From Meira nashicola (lineage: Eukaryota > Basidiomycota > Exobasidiomycetes > Exobasidiales > Brachybasidiaceae), in assembly GCA_001600355.1 (NCBI GenBank), contig BCJU01000003.1, forward strand, positions 372,001 through 436,000: a stretch of DNA of 64,000 nucleotides, given 5' to 3'. Position numbers and translations under genes: made by a program. Shown one piece after another: positions 19,727 to 28,610 of this stretch. The first letter of the stretch is position 1, and each line of letters begins with the position of its first letter. Under the pieces are notes generated by a model, which saw only the letters and a list, made by a program, of their open reading frames with translations, ran no database searches and had not been told where the DNA came from.

Positions 19727-20560
19727 TGTGAATAGTAGTACTTCTTGTAAAAGTATAAAATAGGGTTTCTCGAAAATGATGGATGGAAAGAGGAAGAAAT
19801 GGCTATCTCGAACCGATCCTGGCAATCGGAAGTAGCCGTTTAGTTTCCTATTCAACTTAAAAAAGCAAAAAAGGAGACAGATAGGATCAATTCAGTGAAA
19901 AAGTGCCTTCCTTCTGCATTTCATCTAAAAAATGAAATTTTCATCACTTCTCCACCTGTTGGACTACTATACTGCACAGTTGCTCCGCTAGTGATATTTT
20001 GTGTACGTGCGCAGCGTTAGTGCAGCGCACGCACTTCTACTTGCGTACATGGACTATATTTTTGTGTAATTTCACTAGCTTCCGCGCGCTGGGCTGGTTC
20101 TTATCTTGTGTTGCGCTGCGCAGCGCTGTGCAGATCTACACGCACACTGACGTTTTTGGTGAATTTTGCGAACGATTTAAGAATATCTTTAAATTAACCT
20201 TCCATTTGAATCGGTCATTGAGTTGCCTGGTTTAGCGCACAAGCGAACAGTAAGCGAACTTTATGTGAAGGAGCGAGAGATCGAATATGTCAACAGCTAT
20301 TATATCTGAAGGAGAGGTGAGGGAAGTACATTCTATATGACACATTGATAGCCATCCACGAGAAAAGGCCGCTATTCTAGATTTGTGGCAGTGTAATGAA
20401 TAGAAATGTGACTTTATCGGGTAAAGAGCTAAAGGTGAACCGGCGGGCGGCCGTCCAGGGTCCGTGCGAATAAATTCAATTCAAACATTCTTTTTCCTAA
20501 AGAAGCTTCTTCTATAAGCCTCATTCAATCACAAAAAGAGGAAAAAGAAGGCCATGCTTG
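19727..20560. other. Divergent intergenic region upstream of the chitinase
   Basis: About 0.83 kb between divergent genes. It has a GC-rich palindromic cluster near 20010-20140 including TTGCGCTGCGCAGCGC, and GGCGGGCGGCCG near 20442. Promoters of both flanking genes should lie here. No gene seen apart from the short upstream frame listed separately. Confidence 0.55.
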
Positions 20561-20568
20561 ATGAATAG
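20554..20568 (+). promoter_or_regulatory. Four-codon upstream ORF overlapping the chitinase start
   Basis: ATG at 20554 opens ATGCTTGATGAATAG (Met-Leu-Asp-Glu-stop), which overlaps the chitinase ATG at 20561 in another frame. If it lies in the mRNA it could lower chitinase translation by competing for initiation. Confidence 0.45.
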
Positions 20569-21985
20569 ACTCCTTTTCATTCTTTTCCCCACTCTCCTTG
20601 TCTCCTTTTGCGTTTCATCTTGGTCAGAAATGGCAGGTCACCTTTTCAATAAATTGATCAACAAGTTAGAAGGTGGAAGTGGAGGAGGAGGAGGAGGATC
20701 GTATCAACAACAATCAGGTGGTTATCCTCAATATCAACAACAGCAAGGGTATTATCAACAACCTCCTCCTCCTCCACAACAAGTAATACAACAAGGATCT
20801 AATCAACAATCATTCAATGGAGCACATTCAAAGATTCATGTTGGATATTTTACCAATTGGTCAATTTATGGTCGTAAGTATCATCCTAACAAGATTCCCG
20901 TTCAACAATTATCTCATATTTTGTATGCATTCGGAGATGTACGCGAAGATGGAACTGTTTTCTTAACTGATTCTTGGTCAGATGTAGAAATTCATTATGA
21001 TGGTGATTCATGGGAAGATGGTGGAAAGAATTTATATGGAAATTTTAAACAACTTTTACGAATGAAACAACAAAATCGACATCTTAAAATTTTACTTTCT
21101 ATTGGCGGTTGGACTTTCTCTTCGCATTTTTCTGCTGTTAAAACTTCACAAGGTAGAACTCAATTTGTACGATCAGCAATGAAAATATTAGAAGATGTTG
21201 GATTAGATGGTTTGGATATCGATTGGGAATATCCAAAAGATGGTCATGAAGCTGATCAATACGTTCAATTGTTGGGTGAATTACGTCAAGCATTAGATGC
21301 TCGTGCTAATGCAATGCAATCTAGACATTGGCTAAGTATCGCTGCTCCTTGTGGTGAACAAATGCAAACTTTACACGTTGCTCGTATGGACGCTTATTTG
21401 GATATGTGGAATTTAATGGCTTATGATTTTTGTGGAACATGGTCGGAAAGGTCAAGTCATCAAGCAAACCTATTACCTTCACAATCATGTGAAGCAAGTG
21501 TAGAGCAAGCCATTCAATTTTATACATCACAAGGCGTAGCTCCTCATAAGTTGATCTTAGGAATGCCATTATACGCTCGAGCATTCGCAAATACAAAAGG
21601 ATTAGGACACAAATTTAACGGAGTACCTGAAGGTGGAGCAGAACCGGGAAATTTCAATTATCGTGATTTACCTTTACCACAACATGAAGAACAATTTGAT
21701 TCACAAGCATTAGCTCAATTTTCCATTTGTCCACAACGTAAAGAATTTGCATCGTATGAAGGTCCTCAAAGTGTTGATGCAAAATGTGATTATATTCATA
21801 AACGTGGATTAGGTGGTGCGATGTGGTGGGAAGTATCAGGTGATGCAGATGAAGAGAAAGGTGGCGTAGAACGTGCTTTGATTCCGAGAACTGCTTATCG
21901 ATTAGGTAACTTGGATCCAACACCTAACAACTTACACTTTCCTTATTCGCAATACGACAACGTTCGCTCAGGGCAGCCTCTTTAG
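20561..21985 (+). CDS. Secreted GH18 chitinase
   Basis: Endo-type chitin hydrolase of glycoside hydrolase family 18, 474 residues, intronless. The frame extends three bases to a TTG, but 20561 is the first in-frame ATG. A signal peptide (MNRLLFILFPTLLVSFCVSS) is followed by a low-complexity Gly run and a Gln/Pro/Tyr linker (residues about 40-85), then the catalytic barrel starting at IHVGYFTNWSIYGR. The GH18 signature DGLDIDWE is complete at residues 216-223, with Glu223 as acid/base and Asp221 supporting it. SIGGWTFSS and MAYDFCGTW are further barrel marks, and GAMWWEVSGD closes it. No chitin-binding module or GPI signal seen. Probable role in wall remodelling or chitin feeding. Confidence 0.95.
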   Translation: MNRLLFILFPTLLVSFCVSSWSEMAGHLFNKLINKLEGGSGGGGGGSYQQQSGGYPQYQQQQGYYQQPPPPPQQVIQQGSNQQSFNGAHSKIHVGYFTNWSIYGRKYHPNKIPVQQLSHILYAFGDVREDGTVFLTDSWSDVEIHYDGDSWEDGGKNLYGNFKQLLRMKQQNRHLKILLSIGGWTFSSHFSAVKTSQGRTQFVRSAMKILEDVGLDGLDIDWEYPKDGHEADQYVQLLGELRQALDARANAMQSRHWLSIAAPCGEQMQTLHVARMDAYLDMWNLMAYDFCGTWSERSSHQANLLPSQSCEASVEQAIQFYTSQGVAPHKLILGMPLYARAFANTKGLGHKFNGVPEGGAEPGNFNYRDLPLPQHEEQFDSQALAQFSICPQRKEFASYEGPQSVDAKCDYIHKRGLGGAMWWEVSGDADEEKGGVERALIPRTAYRLGNLDPTPNNLHFPYSQYDNVRSGQPL

Positions 21986-22067
21986 ATAACTTAAATTATA
22001 TGGACAATTCTCATACGATTAATGAATGCCTCTTTCGACAGGTTTGTTTGATGCATAAAATTACATA

Positions 22068-23780
22068 TTAATTGGAATGCTCCTTTAAACGCAAATAGTC
22101 ATCTCCAAAATTTGCAATCTGCGTAACAAGCGAGACCAAATCCTTAAATGAAGTGAAAGGATGGGTGACCATACGAATAAAATCACCTTGTCCTTTACCA
22201 AGAGGTGCAAAATCAACTGCGAATCTTCTTTGTTGTCTGATAGCATTATGAACGTGTTGCGTTGCTTTACTTCTTTCTTCTACAGATCCATTCTCACCTA
22301 AAGAAGGTCTTAGACAAACTTGCAAAAATAAAGGTTCTTCACTTGATTCGGTTTGTGCAAGTTGTAAACGATTTGATAAATTTGAATTCGTTTTAATAAA
22401 TTGAACAATTTGATTTGCCGATTCAATTCCTCTTTCAACATGTTTACCAAAATACATTGAACCTTTTGATTGCCAAGCAATATAAAGTTTTAATGCATCT
22501 CCTTTTCTTCCACAACCAAAATTCACTTTTGCTGGACCTTCATGTCTTGCATTCTTTCTACGTAAAGCAGCTTCAGATTCTTCTATTAAATCTGATTCCA
22601 TATCACCTTCATTTGCATGGAAGAGATAAGGTGCATCTAATGCATTATTCTCCAAAACATCTCCTTTACGAAAAAGCACAAAAGAGCATTGATGTGGAAT
22701 GTTGAGTATTTTGTGTGGATTGATAGTTAACGAATCGCATCTTTCAATGCCTGCCATCCTTGATCGATATCGTGATGAGAATAAAATTGGTCCTCCCCAA
22801 GACCCATCTACGTGTAACCACAATGCAGTCTTGTGTGCTTTTCTATACTTTTCACATACGTCTGCAATTTGATTTAGGTTATCAAACGATCCCGTCACTG
22901 TTGATCCAGCTGTTGCATTGACAAAGAATGGGAATCCAGTCTTTTCCCCTTTTCCTTCATATAAATCTCCAAGTATTCTATCCAAAGCTTCAAAGTCCAT
23001 GTTCCCGTATATGTCGCAAGGTACCTTTACTACGCTGTTCAAACCCATTCCACATGCTAAAGCAGCTTTTTCTAGACTATAGTGCGAATCAGCACCTGTG
23101 ATGATCAAAGGTTTTGATGTTTTGGCTGTTCTATTATACTTTTCCATCAAATCTGTAATCACGCCAACAACTCCTTCGTTCTTAAAAGCTGGAAAAGAAT
23201 GATTGATGGCAGTTTGAATAGCAAATGTATTTGACATCGATCCACCTGGCATTGTCATTCCATCGGCATAAGTCGAATCCCATCCACATAACTTTGTCAA
23301 TCCGTTCACACAAGTTTCTTCAGCTAAACAGAGCATTGGAGCAGCAGAGATTACGTGTGCGTTGGCATTTATAGCAGCCAAAAGAGCTTCACTTGCTATT
23401 CCGATTGGCATTGGAGTAGAATATAGCTGGAAAATCCACACAAAAGTGTTAGTCACTTGATCCTTTCACAACATTATTCCCTTTCCCCAACTCACCTTAT
23501 CCACAAATCTACCAGTCCATGGATTGACGCTATTATCCAAAAGGGTTGTCATAGTTTGTAAAATTTCTTCATTAGAGCATGGTTTTTCTGAAAGTGATAA
23601 CTTTACCGCCTGTCTCATCTCTTTACTAGAAGTGAATCGAGAAACTGGCTCTTCTTCATTTTGTCCTTTTTCGATCCATGCTTGAATGATTTTTGTTGTT
23701 TCATTAAGGTAAAATGCTACCTCTTCAGAAGTAGAAGATGATGATGCAGAAGTCGATGCATAATCATTAGAGATCGCCAT
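22068..23780 (-). CDS. PLP-dependent group II decarboxylase (glutamate decarboxylase/cysteine sulfinate type)
   Basis: About 547 residues from two exons: 23780-23496 and 23426-22068, with a 69-base intron (GTGAGT...CCAG) in phase 0. The start is the ATG at 23780, four codons inside the open frame. Family marks include the HVDGSWGGPILFS segment that holds the PLP-interacting Asp and the NPHK motif with the Schiff-base lysine at residue 334. GGSMSNTFAIQTA is another conserved stretch near the phosphate site. This is the animal-like GAD65/CSAD branch rather than the bacterial GadB/yeast Gad1 branch. Likely reaction: decarboxylation of glutamate, aspartate or cysteine sulfinate; substrate is not decidable here. 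No targeting signal is obvious. Confidence 0.9.
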
Positions 23781-24089
23781 TATACCTGACAATCAGGTAT
23801 TGTGGTCGTGAAGCACACTCTAAATCCCCACCCTTTTCCGAATTATCTTTATTTAACTTCCGACTTTTTTTTAATTCAGAGTGGGGGGTTATATCACGTG
23901 TACTTTTTTACCTTTTGGCCAGAAGACGCCTAAGCGTGCACTGCGCCGCCTTAAGCCTAGACTATGCTTGTGTCAAGGTCACTCGATGAGTCAAATGATG
24001 CAGTCAGATCTTTTTTAAGATCTTCTTAATGATTTAACATCATCAAATCCTCCATTGCATTTTTAAACTTTTGCTTGGCTTTTTGCCGC
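23781..24089. promoter_or_regulatory. Divergent promoter of the decarboxylase and glycyl-tRNA synthetase
   Basis: About 310 bases between divergent starts. It contains CACGTG near 23895, CGCCTAA at 23927-23933, GCCTAGAC near 23953 and a AAGATCTTCTTAATGAT stretch near 24017. Confidence 0.5.
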
Positions 24090-26231
24090 ATGCATTGTTA
24101 TCGTTCACTTTTACGTACAAGAATTGTTTCAAGACCTACTTTTTCACATTCAATCGTAAAGCCAATCAGATTTACAAGGATGGCAAGTTCAAATGCAATC
24201 GTGCCAGGTACGACGCCTGATGCACCTGCACCTTCTTCTATTACGCATATTGATAAAACAGTTCATCCATTCAGTCGTGCACAATTAGAAGGTTTAATGA
24301 CAAAAAGATTCTTTTATACTCAAGCTTTTGAAATTTATGGTGGTGTTTCAGGTTTATACGATTATGGTCCAACGGGTGCTGCATTACAAGCAAATATCAT
24401 TTCAGCATGGCGTCAACATTTTATATTAGAAGAAGAAATGTTAGAATTAGAAACAACAATTATGACTTTAAGTGATGTTTTGAAAACTTCCGGTCATGTT
24501 GATAAATTCGCTGATTGGATGTGCAAAGATACAAAGACAGGTGAAATTTATCGTGCAGATCATTTGGTTGAAGGTGTTTTAGAGGCAAGATTACAAGGAG
24601 ATGAAAAAGCAAGAAAAGCAGAACAAACAACAACTTCACAACAAATTCAAACACAAGAAGTTCCTGCTGAAAGTGGTGAAGCTGCGAAAGAAGACAAAAA
24701 GAGTAAAAAGAAAAAGGTAAAGAGTGCCGCAAAGAAGCTCGATGATGCCACAAAGGCAGAATATGAATCTACATTGGCACAAATTGATAATTATGGCGGT
24801 GCAGAATTGGGAGAATTGATTCGCAAATACGAAATCAGAGCACCCGAATCAGATAATGAAGTTTCAGAGCCCGTCGAATTCAATCTCATGTTTGATACAC
24901 AAATCGGTCCAACAGGTCAAATCAAAGGTTATCTAAGACCGGAAACCGCTCAAGGTCATTTCGTAAACTTTGGTAGATTGCTCGATTTCAATAATGGCAA
25001 GGTTCCTTTTGCCAGTGCACACGTCGGTAAATCTTTCCGTAACGAAATCAGTCCTCGTGCCGGTCTATTACGAGTACGTGAATTCATCATGGCAGAGGTA
25101 GAGCATTACGTTGATCCACTAGAGAAGGATCATGAACGATTCCATGAGGTAGCCGACTTGAAGTTATCCTTCTTACCTAAAGGAACACAACAAGCAGGCA
25201 AGAGTGATATCGCTGTACAAACTATTGGTGAAGCTGTAAAGTCAAAGATGGTTGATAATGAGACATTGGGTTACTTCTTGGGTAGAATCCATCTCTTTTT
25301 GATCAAAATTGGTATCGATCCAAAGAGATTACGATTCCGTCAACATATGGGTAACGAAATGGCACATTATGCCAGTGATTGTTGGGATGCTGAAATTCAT
25401 ACAAGCTATGGATGGATTGAATGTGTTGGATGTGCGGACCGTAGTGCTTATGATTTGACGGTACACAGCAAAAAGACAAAACGTGATTTGGTGGTTCAGA
25501 AACCATTAAAAGAGCCAAAAGTGTATGAGAAGTTTGTGCCAATCATCGATAGAAAGAAATTAGGTCCACATTTCAAGAAAGATGCAAGATTAGTGGACGA
25601 AGCTATTGCACAACTTGATCAAGCTGGATTGGAAAAGTTACAATCTTCCCTCAAGAATGGCGAAGCAGAGGTTGGCGGATTCAAGCTAACGTCTGAACTT
25701 GTTAAAGTGGAATTAAAGACGATTCGTGAAAACGTTCGTGAATTTACACCAAATGTTATCGAACCTTCATTCGGTATCGGACGTATTTTCTATTCACTTC
25801 TCGAACATTCATTCTGGTCTCGTGCAGAAGATCAAGATCGTGCAGTTTTGAGTTTGCCTGCTTTGGTTGCACCATACAAGACATCCGTCATTCCTATCAG
25901 TTCGAATGAGAAATTAGCTCCTCTTGTTAAACAAATCAGTCGTCAATTACGTGCCAAAGGTATCGCAAGTCGTGTGGATGATAGTAGTGCTTCGATCGGA
26001 AGACGTTATGCACGTAATGATGAATTGGGTACTCCATTCGCATGTACATTGGACTTTGCAAGTTTGAGCAAAGGTACAATGACCCTACGTGAACGTGATT
26101 CTACTACACAGAGAATCGGACAGATTGAGGAAGTTATTGATGTGATCAAAGCTTTATGCGAAGGCAGTATCACTTGGGAAGGTGCTTGTCAGCGTTTGCC
26201 TGCTTACAGTGGAGAGCAAGAGCTAGATTAA
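24090..26231 (+). CDS. Glycyl-tRNA synthetase, probably dual cytosolic and mitochondrial
   Basis: Class II aminoacyl-tRNA synthetase charging tRNA-Gly, 713 residues from ATG 24090, intronless. Class II motif 1 lies around FEIYGGVSGLYDYGPTGAAL. Motif 2 contains the RPETAQGHF stretch (Arg283) and RNEISPRAGLLRVREF (Arg317). Motif 3 ends GIGR at residues 562-565. A Lys-rich insertion (KKSKKKKVKSAAKK) precedes the motif 2 region, as in eukaryotic enzymes. The first about 30 residues (MHCYRSLLRTRIVSRPTFSH) lack acids and are Arg-rich, like a mitochondrial presequence. A second in-frame ATG at 24180 (MASSNAIVPG) would give the cytosolic form. No second GlyRS gene is seen here, so one gene with two starts is likely. 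Confidence 0.95.
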   Translation: MHCYRSLLRTRIVSRPTFSHSIVKPIRFTRMASSNAIVPGTTPDAPAPSSITHIDKTVHPFSRAQLEGLMTKRFFYTQAFEIYGGVSGLYDYGPTGAALQANIISAWRQHFILEEEMLELETTIMTLSDVLKTSGHVDKFADWMCKDTKTGEIYRADHLVEGVLEARLQGDEKARKAEQTTTSQQIQTQEVPAESGEAAKEDKKSKKKKVKSAAKKLDDATKAEYESTLAQIDNYGGAELGELIRKYEIRAPESDNEVSEPVEFNLMFDTQIGPTGQIKGYLRPETAQGHFVNFGRLLDFNNGKVPFASAHVGKSFRNEISPRAGLLRVREFIMAEVEHYVDPLEKDHERFHEVADLKLSFLPKGTQQAGKSDIAVQTIGEAVKSKMVDNETLGYFLGRIHLFLIKIGIDPKRLRFRQHMGNEMAHYASDCWDAEIHTSYGWIECVGCADRSAYDLTVHSKKTKRDLVVQKPLKEPKVYEKFVPIIDRKKLGPHFKKDARLVDEAIAQLDQAGLEKLQSSLKNGEAEVGGFKLTSELVKVELKTIRENVREFTPNVIEPSFGIGRIFYSLLEHSFWSRAEDQDRAVLSLPALVAPYKTSVIPISSNEKLAPLVKQISRQLRAKGIASRVDDSSASIGRRYARNDELGTPFACTLDFASLSKGTMTLRERDSTTQRIGQIEEVIDVIKALCEGSITWEGACQRLPAYSGEQELD

Positions 26232-26353
26232 AAGTTTCAATCATTTTGTATGTTTGAGTTTTGTCAAAATTATACATTGCAATGATATATTGTACAGAAA
26301 AAAAAAGAGCATGTTTGCTGTAAAAGATACTTTCCGGCTTTCTTTAGCACGAA

Positions 26354-27128
26354 TCATTCATTTTCGTTTCCTTCCTCTTCGACGACTTCATCAACATCAT
26401 TTTCTCCATCAACAGCATCGGCAGCAGCTAGTGTTTCATCTCCAACTGCGATACTTTCTTCACCTGCTCCAATTTCTTCACCTTCTTGTTCTGTTTGGTC
26501 AACATCCATCGCTGTTTCTCCTTCTCCTTCACCTTCTTCTGTTTCGTCTGAGTTTGGTTTATTGGTTTTTTTGCTGGTTTCAGGATTAACTTTTTCATTG
26601 TACTCTTTTTTGAGTTGTTTATAATAATGATCTGGGAATCCCATCTCTTTGAATGCACTCAAAACAGCTTGGGCGCCAATGGTCTTATTGCCTGCTTCGT
26701 TCGTCTTATCGTATGCTGATGCAGAAAGGTAGCTGATAAATACTGTACTTGCTTTAATCATTGCAAGAGAAACTTCCTTTCGTAGTGTGAAATTATCAGG
26801 GTTCTGCAAAAGAGAAAAGGAATTAGCATCTTTTAGCATTAAGGGTAACATTCTTTCTAATCATACTTACTGCACTCTTTACTACTTTATTCACTTGTGC
26901 TTTTGCTAATTCGTATTGATCTATTCCATCAGGTCCTGAAGCTGCTTTATCTTGTTGTTTTGTAGAATAATTTGAATCTCCTGCTTTACGTATTTCTTGT
27001 TCTTCAGTTATATGAGATGGAATTACGATGGATGATACATCGGTTCCATTCACTGCTGCACTGGCTGAAGTTGTATCTGCCAATACTGAAATTGATGCAG
27101 CACTCGTTTCTCTTGGATCATCTTCCAT
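26354..27128 (-). CDS. Histone-fold protein resembling DNA polymerase epsilon subunit Dpb4/POLE3
   Basis: About 235 residues from exons 27128-26871 and 26803-26354 with a 67-base phase 0 intron (GTAAGT...GCAG). A disordered Ser/Ala/Thr-rich N-terminus of about 60 residues precedes the histone fold at about residues 68-150: YELAKAQVNKVVKSA, then after the splice NFTLRKEVSLAMIKASTVFISYLSASAYD and KTIGAQAVLSAFKEMGFPDHY. These segments match the Dpb4/POLE3/CHRAC family pattern. A long Glu/Asp-rich tail of about 75 residues follows. In that family the protein pairs with a Dpb3/POLE4-type partner in DNA polymerase epsilon and chromatin remodellers. The promoter has ACGCGT at 27288-27293, in line with S-phase expression. 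Confidence 0.85.
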
Positions 27129-28610
27129 GATCGATTACAATTTGATAAATGGACTATCGTGTTCTGATGGCGACAAGGAAGTGTTGCATTCAATTTGCAA
27201 CAAAAAAAGTCTACACTTTACTGTGTGCTTCTTTCTTCCTCTAAAGGAAAAGCTAAAAGCGGGCGTTTACTTGTTTCGCGTAGAGTGACGCGTTAGATTA
27301 CATGCACACAAGCAACAGCGCGTCACGCGCCCTTTACAGTCAAACGAAAGTGCAGAACAGCATTGTTTCTTTCGTGACTATTACAAGATCTTCTTAATGG
27401 CTAATCTTTCTTGCATATGATTACATCCGGCTAATAAGCTTTGTTCCCACGAAGTTAAGTAGGTTAAGAAGGATTGAGACTGCTACAATGATATTGTCTT
27501 TTCATCCGAGCCGTTTTTTTTATTGTTAGATCCCAATAAAGAAAGTGTGCTCCTGACAGCAGTTAGCGCGTCAAAAAAGGGGGCGGTTTTGTAAAAAGGT
27601 TATTAAAAAATGCGTCGCGTTCCACACTGTTATTTCGCCTGCCTTTAATCTGGTTCCTTTCTTCTTAGATTGTTTTGGTGTCGGATGGCTAATCAACACC
27701 AAAAAAACGATCCTATCACATTCGTATGTTCTAATGATTGTTCATAGATTTAATTTTTTCTTGCCATCAAAAAGGGATTATCATGAGCTGTATTCGATCA
27801 TCTTAGGCAATCATCTTACTTAGAATTGCCAGCAACAATGAAGGTCATGTGCAAAAAAGTGTACACTCAATTTATCTGACAGAAAAGTTGTTTGCAATTT
27901 CTTCCTGATCTTTGAAAGGTACTATTCCAGTCAAATTTATTATGTTGGCGCTAGCTCATAAACGGCGCCCGAAGAACAGAAGGGCGGCGACGTTATGTGA
28001 GTGCTTTTGCGCCTATGCTTTTAAATCAATTTAAAGTGTGATTGAGATGCAGTGCATATTATATGAATATTTACAAAAAAGCACACCACAACTCACTTTT
28101 TTTTTATGTTCTTTCGGATATTAAACTGCTGCAAGTAGACTACGTACGTACTGCTTCTGCATCTCAAGATTTGGAACATACAACAGAAGGCATAGCCCAC
28201 ATCCTCTTCTTCATTTGAGATCACCTTTCATCATTTCCTTTCCGCCATCGCAAAAAGAGCGACTCTTTAACACGTTTTATTGAGCCTCAAAAGCTCTTTC
28301 AATTGACGGTAAAAGTCGATTGAGATTGTAGTTCTTCCTGTGCAAACAAAAAGGGCAAATCGATCAGCGGGGTTGATTGCAATTTGCGTATTTCAATTAC
28401 CGAAGTATACACAAATTGTACGGAATTTATCCTCCCCTTCCTTTACCCTTGACTTCAAACGAAAGAACGGACCGAATGCACATTTATGACTCCCTAGAAT
28501 ATCCCTTCAATTAAACGACACTCAACACAAAACACTACTGGCCCGCCAAGAAGAGAAGTCGGAACAAATTTGCGCATACATAGTCACTCACAAACTTTTG
28601 CACATTCAAC
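27129..28610. other. Divergent intergenic region of 1.5 kb
   Basis: Lies between the divergent Dpb4-like and kinesin genes. It holds the ACGCGT box at 27288-27293, a TTAGATTACATGC element at 27293-27305, a structured RNA candidate near 27428-27521 and an AT-rich kinesin leader. No protein gene seen. Confidence 0.55.
27428..27521 (+). ncRNA. Possible small Pol III-type RNA with 5S-rRNA-like core
   Basis: CGGCT at 27428-27432 pairs with AGCCG at 27509-27513, closing an 86-base stretch that ends directly in eight T (27514-27521), a typical RNA polymerase III stop. The interior contains GAAGTTAAGTAGG then GGTTAAGAAGGATTGAGAC, which recalls the internal control region of 5S rRNA with bases missing. 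It is too short and too divergent for a functional 5S gene. It may be a 5S relic, another small RNA, or chance. Confidence 0.25.

Noticed and set aside
27428..27521. Functional 5S rRNA gene
   Set aside because: It is about 25-30 bases too short and lacks most conserved 5S positions; kept only as a weak small RNA candidate.
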